Shown one piece after another: positions 25,424 through 33,738 of a DNA stretch of 48,996 bases. The notes beneath the pieces are model-generated. The model saw only the letters and a list, made by a program, of their open reading frames with translations, had not been told where the DNA came from and ran no database searches. The position numbers and the translations under genes were made by a program. This DNA is from Microcaldota archaeon (GTDB taxonomy: Archaea > Micrarchaeota > Micrarchaeia > Micrarchaeales > CABMGC01). Every line of letters begins with the position of its first letter. Within the stretch, counting starts at the first letter, position 1. The stretch is from the NCBI GenBank assembly GCA_021845465.1, contig JAKBRL010000003.1, forward strand, positions 1-48,996, given 5' to 3'.

Positions 25424-25831
25424 CTAAAACTTAGGAAACTTTACTTTCTTACCATAGTATGGTTTGTTCTTATCATTTTTAGGAACAATCTGAATCGTAT
25501 CTCCCCCTATCTGATGAGCAAGGTCACGAATAACAAGCATTCTCTTTGCCTTTCCTGTCACTTCAATATCGTACCCCATTCTCTTAAAAACCTCATCTAA
25601 TTCTTTTATAGGAAGAGTAATTGCATTCTTCATATAAGGCCACATATCATCATAACATTCCGCTATTCTTATCCTCATGTTTTCTTCATCTACCAGTTCA
25701 TTTATTGTGTTCGGAAGTTCGTTAGGATAAATTTAAACTCCATTAATAAAATATAATCTCCCTGCTGGTGTCTCCTTCCACTTTATAGTAATAGGATATG
25801 TTTTGTATTCCTTCATACCGACACCCGCCAT
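25424..25831 (-). pseudogene. Unknown gene interrupted by an in-frame stop
   Basis: From ATG 25831 the frame reads MAGVGMKEYKTYPITIKWKE, continues to RLYFINGV, meets TAA at about 25733-25735, and goes on in the same frame IYPNELPNTINELVDEENMR to LAHQIGGDTIQIVPKNDKN and KVKFPKF. Codon and amino-acid character do not change across the stop, so a nonsense mutation (for example from AAA or CAA) is likely. The ATG at 25678 could still yield the last 84 residues. A TATA block TTTTATAA lies 29 bases before 25831. No family recognised. Confidence 0.62.
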
Positions 25832-25900
25832 TAATAATACTGAGACAAGAACTTATAAAATTCTTACCGTGAATACTTATGTTCTGTCCTTTTTCATCTT

Positions 25901-26458
25901 CTAGGTGTAGAATCCTACATATTGGGCAGAATATGTTAAAGTCATACCTGTTGTGTAATTATTGTCTACAATGTAGATGTAATTTGTGCCATTTAAGACA
26001 GGTATTCTTACTGAAAATTGGGTTGTATTTAGACCTATTATAGTTAGAGGCAAACCACTAGAATAAATATTGGAGTTAATCTGTGGAGTTATAAGATATG
26101 ATGTAGCATATATGTCCCATGTAGTAGCTTTCGGTAAACTAGCTGTCCCGTTTATCTGTATATAGCCATTATACTTAGCATTGAATGAGAAATGATAAAT
26201 ATTCACAAGATTGGAAGTTGTGGAAGAAGGAGCTAGTTGTACAGTCTGCTGATTATAAAGGGTTTTAGTATAAGGAATAGCTAGTTGAGTTTTAAGTGTG
26301 GATAAATTGTGTGTAGTAGTAGACAACTGTTCTTCTGCACTACCATAGCGATATATCAAAAATACAATAAGTAATACTAATAATCCTATTATAATTTTGA
26401 TATTCCTTCTTATCTTAACTGCTTTTTCTTCTTTTAAATCTTTTTTGTGATGTTCCAT
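25901..26458 (-). CDS. Single-pass membrane protein with outside beta domain
   Basis: 185 residues from the ATG at 26458 (a TTG four codons earlier is next to the previous stop). A Lys-rich cytosolic start (MEHHKKDLKEEKAVKIRRN), a membrane helix at about 20-40 (IKIIIGLLVLLIVFLIYRYG), a short coiled coil (EEQLSTTTHNLSTLKTQLAI) and an outside domain of strands with several N-x-T sites follow. It is a type II protein, adjacent to the surface protein gene at 26471, and probably its membrane-side companion in the element. No family recognised. Confidence 0.7.
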   Translation of the reverse strand: MEHHKKDLKEEKAVKIRRNIKIIIGLLVLLIVFLIYRYGSAEEQLSTTTHNLSTLKTQLAIPYTKTLYNQQTVQLAPSSTTSNLVNIYHFSFNAKYNGYIQINGTASLPKATTWDIYATSYLITPQINSNIYSSGLPLTIIGLNTTQFSVRIPVLNGTNYIYIVDNNYTTGMTLTYSAQYVGFYT

Positions 26459-26470
26459 TTTTATACCCAA

Positions 26471-28126
26471 TTAGAATAATTTTAGTAGTCCATTTATAGA
26501 TGACTTTATAGCACTAATTATTCCATCTACTATTTCTCCGTTAGAGTTGCTTTGGCTAGAGTTATTATTACCTGATTGATTTGTATTCTGGGATTGTTTA
26601 GTTGAAGATGAGATATTTTGAGATACTGATGTTGAAGATTCAGTTGAATTGGTTACGTTTTGATTAGTTTGTGAAGTTGTAGTCGCATTCTTAGATGATT
26701 GGCTACTTGTTTTTTGATTACTAATTGTAGAATTAGAAGAGGTCTGCGTAACCTCTCCTTGTCCTATAACAAATGTGCCAGATAGATTTGCAGAAGTATA
26801 ATTCTTTGTTGTCGAAGAAGACAATGTAACAAGATATGTTCCTACAGAAGGTGTAGTAATATAAGTCGAAGATGAATTTGTCTTAGATTGTAGATAGCCG
26901 TTTACAAATAGATTTGCCGGAACTTGATTATTTACAGTGGAGATATTAAAGTAGATGGTCTGACCTTGTCCATTATAGGTGAAATTGTATATTCCAGATA
27001 ACCTTAATTTTGGCTGTGCTTTGTTTATAACCAATGTTTTAGACACTGTGCTATTGGTGTAATTTGCATTCCCACTTGTTTTTAGACTATAAGTGTAAGT
27101 CCCTGCAGAAAGATTACTTCCCTTTTGAGTGTATGTAGATCCTGATGTGCTACCTGTAGAGCCTACTAATATGTTGTTCAAATAAAGGCTATAACTAAGT
27201 TGATTGTTGATACTACTGCCCGCACCATAAGACACTGGGATTGGTTGGTTATTGTAAGTTATATTAGAAGGCAGAGTTAGTACACCATTCTGAGCTTGTT
27301 GTGGATTTATCACTAAGGATATCGGAGTTGAAGTTGAACTGTAATTGCTTGCTCCACTATAACTTATATTAAGGTTGTAAGTTCCAGCACTTAATGTTGA
27401 AGGGATTTTTAGGGTAGTTATTCCTTGTTGATTCGTTACTCCGCTACTTAGAACTTGTCCATTTTTTTGGAGGTTTATTGTCTGCTGATTTAGACCCCCA
27501 AGAGCATTGGTTAATTTTATTGAAACATTGGATGCTTGTCCATATGTTATACTAGAAGGAGCTGATGTTATGGATATGGTTGTTACTTTTAGTACTTGAT
27601 TCCACTTATTTTGTGTAGAGACAGCATTATTGTATGAACTGGTAGCACTTGAGGCTGATCCACTAGCACTATTTGCACTACTTTCAGCAGACATATAATC
27701 ATTGTATGCTGTGTTATAACTACCTGTATTGTATGCAGATGTAGCAGCACTATCAGAACTTTCCGCACTAGATAAATAGTTTTGAGCTTGTGAAAGAGTT
27801 GATTGAGCCTGAGATAAATAATTACTTGCTGTAGCATTTGTAAATGAAGTTATGCTAATTGTAGTTTGGGCTTGACTGACTGCGGATTTTGCATTAGAAA
27901 GGTCTGTTGATTCAGTAGGTTGAGCTTGAATAGAGAGTTTTTGGTAGTAGTTACCAACATTTATAGTTCCTGTAAAGTTAATGCGAGAGCTACCTGTACC
28001 AAATTCATATATTGTGAAGGGATCAGAACCTACCGAAGCTGAACTTGATATAGTAAACGGTATTGTGAAAGTATGAGAAATACAAGCAGAGATGTTTAAT
28101 GAAGGCTGTGTTGCAGGATAATACAT
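26471..28126 (-). CDS. Element-borne surface/fibre protein with Ig-like repeats
   Basis: 551 residues. Residues 70-175 are an Ala/Ser/Gln-rich helical stalk (ASNYLSQAQSTLSQAQNYLS). Three or four Ig-like repeats follow, recognisable by SAGTYNLNISYSGASNYSS, LYLNNILVGSTGSTSG and SAGTYTYSLKTSGNANYTNS; then a Ser/Thr/Asn/Gln linker and a hydrophobic/amphipathic end (IISAIKSSINGLLKLF) instead of a clear anchor. No signal peptide is visible at the ATG, which directly follows a TGA in frame, so the N-terminus may be truncated or this may be a virion-type fibre that is not exported. The LYLNNILVG repeat recurs in the host protein at 47112. Confidence 0.72.
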   Translation of the reverse strand: MYYPATQPSLNISACISHTFTIPFTISSSASVGSDPFTIYEFGTGSSRINFTGTINVGNYYQKLSIQAQPTESTDLSNAKSAVSQAQTTISITSFTNATASNYLSQAQSTLSQAQNYLSSAESSDSAATSAYNTGSYNTAYNDYMSAESSANSASGSASSATSSYNNAVSTQNKWNQVLKVTTISITSAPSSITYGQASNVSIKLTNALGGLNQQTINLQKNGQVLSSGVTNQQGITTLKIPSTLSAGTYNLNISYSGASNYSSTSTPISLVINPQQAQNGVLTLPSNITYNNQPIPVSYGAGSSINNQLSYSLYLNNILVGSTGSTSGSTYTQKGSNLSAGTYTYSLKTSGNANYTNSTVSKTLVINKAQPKLRLSGIYNFTYNGQGQTIYFNISTVNNQVPANLFVNGYLQSKTNSSSTYITTPSVGTYLVTLSSSTTKNYTSANLSGTFVIGQGEVTQTSSNSTISNQKTSSQSSKNATTTSQTNQNVTNSTESSTSVSQNISSSTKQSQNTNQSGNNNSSQSNSNGEIVDGIISAIKSSINGLLKLF

Positions 28127-28314
28127 TCACGTGCCAGTTCAAATAAGGCTGCCTCTACATCATTGAACATTTTTATGCCCATCATCTCAGCCATGTATAA
28201 TGCTGATACTTGCATATCATTTGCCTCCTCTTGCCATTCTTTAGCTTCCTTTAATAGAGCCTTATATACTCTATCCTTCAACTGCTCTGCTGACGTTTTT
28301 TTATTTGTCTTCAT
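28096..28314 (-). CDS. Small helical protein of unknown function
   Basis: 72 residues, charged and helical (AEQLKDRVYKALLKEAKEWQ, MFNDVEAALFELAREC). The ATG overlaps the stop of the upstream frame (TAATG at 28312-28316), a sign of translational coupling. Its end overlaps the surface protein start by 31 bases. No motif recognised; it could be a small regulator of the element. Confidence 0.55.
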   Translation of the reverse strand: MKTNKKTSAEQLKDRVYKALLKEAKEWQEEANDMQVSALYMAEMMGIKMFNDVEAALFELARECIILQHSLH

Positions 28315-28498
28315 TAAACCACCTGAAATAATTCTATCTCTGGTATGCGTATGCTTCTTACTTTTCCTTCTGCCTTGAGTGAGAATAATCTTGCTTCAAT
28401 ATGATTGAACCTATCCCCATTCTTCCAAAGCATAGGCTATAGTCATAGCATTTATTGGCTGTCCTTTATGTTTTCTTAGGAAAGCCAGTATCGTAAGA
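28314..28498 (-). pseudogene. Broken winged-helix gene abutting tRNA-Thr
   Basis: Directly after the tRNA 3' end the strand reads LLTILAFLRKHKGQPINAMT-IAYALEEWG then TAG; one base off, it continues DRFNHIEARLFSLKAEGKVR-SIRIPEIELFQVV and stops at 28314. Removing one G from the GGGG run near 28430 joins both into a winged-helix DNA-binding fold (helix, helix, HIEARLFSLKAEGKV recognition helix, wing). No start codon fits before the tRNA, so both the 5' end and the frame are lost. This is what a gene cut by integration at the tRNA would look like. Confidence 0.6.
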
Positions 28499-28570
28499 AG
28501 CCCTGAGAGGGGATCGAACCCTCGACTTCTTGTTTACAAAACAAGCGCTCTGCCACTGAGCTACCAGGGC
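28499..28570 (-). tRNA. tRNA-Thr (anticodon UGU)
   Basis: The minus strand folds as a full cloverleaf: acceptor GCCCTGG with TCAGGGC, D-arm GCTC-AGTGGCA-GAGC, anticodon stem CTTGT/ACAAG with loop TTTGTAA (TGT at 34-36), variable AAGTC, T-arm GAGGG-TTCGATC-CCCTC, discriminator U at 28499 as in archaeal tRNA-Thr. No CCA is encoded and no intron is seen. It borders the AT-rich element at its 3' side, the usual integration target. Confidence 0.96.
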
Positions 28571-28612
28571 GTATGAACAATGAGATTAGACGCCCAAGAA
28601 TTTTAAGGGTTT

Positions 28613-29038
28613 CTAACGTTTGGACGTTCTGGCTTTCTTTTCAGGTTCTCTTGTCTTCTTTTGTGGTTCTCTTTCTATGTATACATAGAGGCCTACCAAC
28701 ACAAGTATGGCAAGCACTATTGAGAGTACTCCTAGGACACGTAATGCTATGAATGCGTTATGCACATACTGGTAGTTGTTGCTCATGACGAAAGAGGTAA
28801 TTCCCAGAAGGCCGAGGACTACTCCGTTCAAAGCCTGTGATATGGGAAGGTGGGCCTTGATGTCCTCGTCAAGATGCTTGAATAGATCAAATTTAGAGTA
28901 TTTCTTGCATTTGGGGCACTTCATGTACCTATACCTGCCAAGCCTTACAGATGTCATTGCGCCTCCAGGAACAAATGTATGCATAAATGTTTTCTTGCAT
29001 TTTGGACATTCTACCTTTGTTTCTAGCCCGAGTACCAT
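28613..29038 (-). CDS. Zinc-ribbon membrane protein
   Basis: 141 residues. CPKCKK at 11-16 and CPKCKK at 41-46 form a zinc ribbon, followed by two membrane helices (ALNGVVLGLLGITSFVMS and ALRVLGVLSIVLAILVLVGLY) and a Lys/Arg-rich tail (EPEKKARTSKR). Layout fits a small uncharacterised archaeal membrane protein with the ribbon in the cytosol. It lies 39 bases after speD on the same strand and may be co-transcribed. Confidence 0.75.
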   Translation of the reverse strand: MVLGLETKVECPKCKKTFMHTFVPGGAMTSVRLGRYRYMKCPKCKKYSKFDLFKHLDEDIKAHLPISQALNGVVLGLLGITSFVMSNNYQYVHNAFIALRVLGVLSIVLAILVLVGLYVYIEREPQKKTREPEKKARTSKR

Positions 29039-29077
29039 ATAATCAGTTAGAGAATTGGATAGATAGCTTTATAAGCT

Positions 29078-29503
29078 TTACTTAGAGAGAGTTGTTCTCT
29101 CCCTTGCGACTACCACTCTTACCTTTCTGACGTCTTTGACAAAGTGCCTTCCTCTCATCATAAGGTTCTTCTCTATTTTCTTTGGCTTGAATATGGAGGA
29201 GAGGTAAAGGACTGCCTTTTCAACATCGAAATCCTTGCATGAGAAGATGTCTATTGAAGCATGCCTCTGCTCCTTCCATGTATGTATAGTTATATGTGAC
29301 TCGGCAATAAGCACGAATGCAGAAATTCCGCCTTTATCAAAAGAATCGGGCTTGCCATCATATGGTATGATCTGCGGGGCAGTAATCTTGTGCATGCCTA
29401 TCAATGTAGGCATCTCGTCAAGTACCTTAAAAACAAGTTCCTTAGACGCAAGTGCGCTTTCGTCACATCCTGTCAAATCCAATGTCAAATGTGGTCCCAA
29501 CAT
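29078..29503 (-). CDS. speD: S-adenosylmethionine decarboxylase proenzyme (SpeD-type)
   Basis: 141 residues, the bacterial/archaeal class 1B size. The self-cleavage site is AE68-S69HITIHTW (Ser69 becomes the pyruvoyl group), with catalytic His74 and Cys89 in IDIFSCKDF. The enzyme makes decarboxylated AdoMet, the aminopropyl donor for spermidine; some family members instead decarboxylate arginine or ornithine, so substrate is not certain. TATA block AAATATAAAAG lies on the minus strand about 70 bases before the ATG. The window also holds MTA phosphorylase and the spermidine-dependent aIF5A. Confidence 0.9.
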   Translation of the reverse strand: MLGPHLTLDLTGCDESALASKELVFKVLDEMPTLIGMHKITAPQIIPYDGKPDSFDKGGISAFVLIAESHITIHTWKEQRHASIDIFSCKDFDVEKAVLYLSSIFKPKKIEKNLMMRGRHFVKDVRKVRVVVARERTTLSK

Positions 29504-29888
29504 ATTATTTCCTCAATTTATGAGCGTAAAGGTGAAAGAGCGGTAGTAAAAGCATAGCTCCCTCTTTTATATTTAGTGAAGAAGCAGTAGAGAAGTATCC
29601 ATAGTCTGGATACCTGGCCAGTGAGATTTTGTTGAACATCTTTATCTTATCCTGGGTTTTAATTTTATTTTTTATTTTTTCCCTTTTGATTTTTTGTTTT
29701 GTTTTAAAAAGTATTGAAAGAAATAGATATTTAAATGTGAGTGTAGGCGTGAATATATTGCAATAATTATAAGTATATCGGCATACAAGTTTTACAGTGG
29801 ATGTGTTGTCATTGCTACTTTTGCTTTATAATGCAGCAATAAAAACCGGGAGAAATCATATATTAAAATTAGAAAGAGATGTAGTGCT
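29504..29888. other. Divergent intergenic region with hairpin and T-tracts
   Basis: This 385-base gap holds the speD promoter on the left, a perfect 7-base-pair hairpin GTATCCA-TAGTC-TGGATAC at 29595-29613, long T-rich tracts at about 29660-29705, and the TATA candidates for hel308 (for example AGATATTTAAATG near 29730 and ATATATTAAAATT near 29860). The TTTTATATTT block at 29567 sits about 28 bases before the hairpin, so a short plus-strand RNA ending in the T-tract is possible. Confidence 0.4.
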
Positions 29889-32027
29889 GTGGAAGTAGAA
29901 GAGTTAAAGGGAGATCTGCCTGCCGAGGCAATAGAGAGCATGCTTAACAGGGGCATTAGGAAGCTTACTCCTCCTCAGGAGGCGGCAGTCTCCAAAGGAC
30001 TTCTATCTGGAAGACATTTGGTAATTGCGGCGCCTACAGCAAGCGGTAAGACGCTTATAGCGGAGATGGCAATGCTGAAGGCGATAATCTGGAAGAACAG
30101 CAAGGCAGTCTATATTGCGCCTATGAGAGCGATAGTCACCGAGAAGTTTCTAGATATGAAGAAGGATTACCCATACATAGAAGCTGGAATATCTATAGGA
30201 GATCTGAGCTCTTCTGATGAGAGTATTGCCAGGAATGATGCCTTGTTTGTCTCTACAGAGAAGCTTGACAGCCTGATGAGGCATGGTGCTGAATGGATAC
30301 GTGATGTAGGGGTCTTTGTATTTGACGAGATACATATGATAGACGATGTATCGCGAGGACCTACTCTTGAGATACTTGTGTCCAGGCTGAAGGTTATGAA
30401 TCCCCATGCGCAGGTAATCGCGCTCAGCGCAACAATAGGCAATCCCGATGAGATAAGAGAATGGCTTGAAGCTGAGCTTGTATTGAGCGATTACAGGCCG
30501 GTGCCGCTTGAAAGAGGCATAATCCTCGGCGATAAGATTCTGCACGAAGGAAAAGAGTCTCTTCTTTCCGGATCGAGCAAGATGGCAGATGTGCGCGTGG
30601 CTGAAGACACTCTTGACAAGAAGAAACAGTTGATAGTTTTTTATTCCTCGAGAAGGAATGCTGAGTCTGGAGCCGCAAAGCTTTCATCTGTTACTGAAAG
30701 ATATCTTGCTATAGATGAGAAAAAGGAGCTTGAGGATATTTCAGAGAGGATATTGAAGGCGGTAGACAGGCCTACTCCCCAATGTGAAAAGCTCGCAAAG
30801 CTGGTGAAGAAGGGAGCTGCCTTCCATCACAGCGGCCTTGTTAACGAGCAGAGAATAGCGGTGGAAGAGGGCTTCAGAAAAGGATTCATCAAGACGATAT
30901 CAGCCACAACTACTCTGGGATACGGGGTCAACCTTCCCGCACATACTGTTCTTGTCAAAGATACGACAAGATACAGCGGCAGTGAAGGGATGCGGAGGAT
31001 AAGCGTCAACGAGATACTCCAGCTGTTTGGAAGGGCAGGAAGGCCCAGTTACGACAGTGAGGGAAGGGCCTTGATAGTTGCAAAAAGCGAGATGGAGGTA
31101 GGTCATATAGATTCCAATTATATCAACGCAAAGCCCGAGAATATCATATCTAAGCTTGGGGTCCTGCCTGTCTTGAGAACACACGTATTGGCATTTGTGG
31201 CATCCGGTTTCCTTGGAAAGAAGGCAGATATTCTGGATTTCCTTTCAAAAACATTTTATGGAATCCAGTATTCGGACAGGATAGGCATAGCCGAGATAGT
31301 GGATGAGATACTGGCAGAGTTAGAGGATTGGGGATTTATAAGAAAAACAGAGGAAGGATACCTGCCTACAAGAATAGGAAGCAGGGTAAGCGAGCTTTAT
31401 ATAGATCCGGTATCTGCAAAGTGGATAATCGATACAATACCAAAGATAGACGATGAGATCTCAGGCTTATTCATGATAACCAACAATATAGAGATGAGGC
31501 CTTATTCCAGAGTTACAGAAGAGGCAGAGCTGGAGCTGCACAAGTATTATGGTATGGTGAAGATGCATGGTGACATAAACTCTTATTATGATCCTGAGAA
31601 GCCATTCAGCACGGCTCTTATGCTGAGGGATTGGATATCTGAGAAGAGCGAGGCTGAGATATTTAGCAAATATGGGGAGACTCCAGGCTCGCTCTATACC
31701 AAGCTCTCGAATGCGAATTGGATAGCCTACTCGGCCATGGAGCTTGCCAGGCTTATGAAAGAGAAGCAGAAGGGAATCCTTGAATTGAGGGTAAGGCTCA
31801 GATATGGAATAAAGAAGGAGCTTCTCGATCTTGTAAGGCTTGAGCAGGTAGGAAGAGTCAGGGCAAGAATGATGTATAATGCCGGGATCGGGAAGGTCAG
31901 CGATATAGAAAAACCGGGATCTGCTGAAAAGTTGGAGAGGCTTTTTGGCAAGGAGATCGCAGGGCGCATACGCAGCCAGACCTCTGAGAGATTATGGAAT
32001 AGGAGCAGCAGTGCGGATTTGGATTAA
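29889..32027 (+). CDS. hel308: Hel308-type superfamily 2 DNA helicase
   Basis: 712 residues, normal for the family. Helicase motifs: Q-like LTPPQEAAV, Walker A APTASGKT (48-55), Ib SIGDL, DEIH at 146-149, SAT in ALSATIGN, AFHHSGL, TTTLGYGVNLPAHTV and QLFGRAGRP. The winged-helix, ratchet and helix-loop-helix domains follow; near the end LEQVGRVRARMMYNAGIGKV is the last HhH region. Hel308 unwinds forked DNA with 3'-5' polarity and acts at stalled replication forks. The start is GTG at 29889. The 87 bases after it carry the DUF488 promoter. Confidence 0.93.
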   Translation: MEVEELKGDLPAEAIESMLNRGIRKLTPPQEAAVSKGLLSGRHLVIAAPTASGKTLIAEMAMLKAIIWKNSKAVYIAPMRAIVTEKFLDMKKDYPYIEAGISIGDLSSSDESIARNDALFVSTEKLDSLMRHGAEWIRDVGVFVFDEIHMIDDVSRGPTLEILVSRLKVMNPHAQVIALSATIGNPDEIREWLEAELVLSDYRPVPLERGIILGDKILHEGKESLLSGSSKMADVRVAEDTLDKKKQLIVFYSSRRNAESGAAKLSSVTERYLAIDEKKELEDISERILKAVDRPTPQCEKLAKLVKKGAAFHHSGLVNEQRIAVEEGFRKGFIKTISATTTLGYGVNLPAHTVLVKDTTRYSGSEGMRRISVNEILQLFGRAGRPSYDSEGRALIVAKSEMEVGHIDSNYINAKPENIISKLGVLPVLRTHVLAFVASGFLGKKADILDFLSKTFYGIQYSDRIGIAEIVDEILAELEDWGFIRKTEEGYLPTRIGSRVSELYIDPVSAKWIIDTIPKIDDEISGLFMITNNIEMRPYSRVTEEAELELHKYYGMVKMHGDINSYYDPEKPFSTALMLRDWISEKSEAEIFSKYGETPGSLYTKLSNANWIAYSAMELARLMKEKQKGILELRVRLRYGIKKELLDLVRLEQVGRVRARMMYNAGIGKVSDIEKPGSAEKLERLFGKEIAGRIRSQTSERLWNRSSSADLD

Positions 32028-32114
32028 ACGGCTCTGTGGAAAACGGGCAGAGGCTTGCAGCAAATTATAGGTAGCCTTTTTAAACTATATCTTTTTTATA
32101 GATATGGCGAAAGC

Positions 32115-32540
32115 GTGTTACTAGGAATTAAGAGAATATATGATAAGGCGAGCATAACCGATGGGAAGAGGATACTTGTTGATAGATTGTGGCCTAGAGG
32201 GGTTAGAAGAAGCACCTCCAGCATAGACATATGGCTTAAGGATATTGCCCCAAGTGAAGAGCTTAGAAAGTGGTTTAACCATGATCCGAAGAGATGGCAA
32301 GAATTTAAAATAAAATATATCAAGGAACTTCAGAATAATTCAGCATTGAAGAACCTTAGGGAAAGGATAGCCGTGGAGGATGTTACATTGATATATACAG
32401 CTAAGGACAATAAAAGAAATAATGCAGTGGTACTTGCTTCCCTTCTGAAAAAATCGGCGCCGAGAAAAGAAGAGAAGAAAAATATTTCAAAGACTGTCTC
32501 GGATGACCTTGAAAGGGAACTTCGGGCGGCTGCTTATTAA
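32115..32540 (+). CDS. DUF488 (YeaO-like) family protein
   Basis: 141 residues from GTG 32115. Family markers are strong: IKRIYDKASITDGKRILVDR-LWPRGVRR, WLKDIAPSEELRKWFNHDP, WQEFKIKYIKEL, and VTLIYTAKDNKRNNAVVL. The function of DUF488 is not established. A TATA-like stretch (CTATATCTTTTTTATAG, near 32085-32097) about 25 bases before the GTG supports a leaderless transcript and rules against the longer TTG start at 32055. The C-terminal 25 residues are a Lys-rich extension. Confidence 0.85.
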   Translation: MLLGIKRIYDKASITDGKRILVDRLWPRGVRRSTSSIDIWLKDIAPSEELRKWFNHDPKRWQEFKIKYIKELQNNSALKNLRERIAVEDVTLIYTAKDNKRNNAVVLASLLKKSAPRKEEKKNISKTVSDDLERELRAAAY

Positions 32541-32562
32541 GATTCTTGCCAAAAAAAAGAAT

Positions 32563-33129
32563 TCAGACAAGCTCAATCTTCTTTATCTCAAGTTTGGATA
32601 TGTCTGCTATGTTATTGACATTCTTTATGCATTCCTTTTGAAAGTTGCCATCTATTATGTCCTTGACTACTTCGGATCCCTCTTTTTTGGATACTATCTC
32701 TTTTGAGAGCTCGGATATCTTCTGCCTTATGGCCTTTCTTTTTGTTGTTGTTATCTTGTTTCTTGTTATGACAAGGAGTTTCAGCACTATGGGCTTTCCT
32801 GAACTATCCTTGAGCTTGTCCACAGTATAAATTGCGCTGCTATGCCTCTTTACAAGCGAGTGCAGGTAGCTGTATGTCTGCTCCAAGTATTGGAGCTCTG
32901 TCTGCGCTGAATTCCCATTTACGCTTATTACCTTGAGGCCTACTATCATGAATGAGTGCTCCATTTTACTTGTTATCCAAGACATGCTTGACTTTATTAT
33001 TCTTCCCATCATCCTGTTGTCATCGTCTGCAGGCATCTCCCCTATGACATTTGTACCGAGAAGTGCGGGTGGATATACATCAAACCACTTCTTCTCTTTC
33101 CATTTCTCCATTCCTTTTGTTGTTGCCAT
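32563..33129 (-). CDS. rps3ae: 30S ribosomal protein S3Ae (eS1)
   Basis: 188 residues. Typical segments: KKWFDVYPPALLGTNVIGEM, then MMGRIIKSSMSWITSKMEHS, TYSYLHSLVKRHSSAIYTVD and LVITRNKITTTKRKAIRQKI. S3Ae sits on the platform of the 30S subunit near the mRNA exit. Downstream of S15 by 5 bases, the common archaeal S15-S3Ae pair. Confidence 0.95.
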   Translation of the reverse strand: MATTKGMEKWKEKKWFDVYPPALLGTNVIGEMPADDDNRMMGRIIKSSMSWITSKMEHSFMIVGLKVISVNGNSAQTELQYLEQTYSYLHSLVKRHSSAIYTVDKLKDSSGKPIVLKLLVITRNKITTTKRKAIRQKISELSKEIVSKKEGSEVVKDIIDGNFQKECIKNVNNIADISKLEIKKIELV

Positions 33130-33134
33130 AAGTA

Positions 33135-33599
33135 TCAGCCTTTTATGATGAGTGCTGCCTGTTCTGGATTATATTTCCATGATTTTGGAAGCGTGCCTTT
33201 GCTCTTGTAGTATTTGCTAAGTCTCCAGATCTTAGATTCTGTCCTTGTAAGCCTCAGCCGGTTATGCAGATCCTGCTTGTTTGATGCGAGATGCTTTCTA
33301 AGTCCTACAGCTTTGCGCATGAGATTTATCATGTCTGAAGGAAGCTCTCTTGATAATCCTTTCTCATCCATTATCTGGACGAGCCTCTTTCCCATTACCT
33401 GCCTTACATATGGAACGCCATGCTTGTCCTTCAGGTATTGGCCTATTATTTCAGGGCCTAGGCCTTGCTTTGAGTAGCTTTCTATGAGCTTCTCTATCTC
33501 ATCTTTTGAAATTTTAAGATCTTCGGGAACTTTGCCTATTTCTACTACAGGTTTCCTTGATTTTGATTTTCCGTGTTTCCCAGTATGCATTCTTGCCAT
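33135..33599 (-). CDS. rps15: 30S ribosomal protein S15 (uS15)
   Basis: 154 residues from the ATG at 33599 (a TTG four codons earlier is less likely). Archaeal/eukaryotic S15 features: MARMHTGKHGKSKSRKP start, SYSKQGLGPEIIGQYLKDKH and the bacterial-like core MRKAVGLRKHLASNKQDLHN, RLTRTESKIWRLSKYYKSKG. It binds 16S rRNA helix 20-22. First gene of the S15-S3Ae operon. Confidence 0.95.
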   Translation of the reverse strand: MARMHTGKHGKSKSRKPVVEIGKVPEDLKISKDEIEKLIESYSKQGLGPEIIGQYLKDKHGVPYVRQVMGKRLVQIMDEKGLSRELPSDMINLMRKAVGLRKHLASNKQDLHNRLRLTRTESKIWRLSKYYKSKGTLPKSWKYNPEQAALIIKG

Positions 33600-33738
33600 T
33601 ATGACACTCAAGCTATTGATTTTATGAAGAAGTCTAGCCTAAGACCTTTTCGTATCCTATTTATTGGGTAAGAATATTTATAAGCATATGTTTTTGCTAG
33701 ATACCTTAACATCTCTGCGTATTGACGCCTTCACGGAT

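Noticed and set aside
26471..28126. CRISPR-like or tandem DNA repeats in the fibre gene
   Set aside because: The repetition is protein-level Ig and Ser/Ala stalk pattern; spacing and sequence of DNA units are irregular. No CRISPR array was seen anywhere in the window.
28499..28570. tRNA intron or encoded CCA
   Set aside because: The cloverleaf is complete without an intron, and the bases after the discriminator are not CCA.
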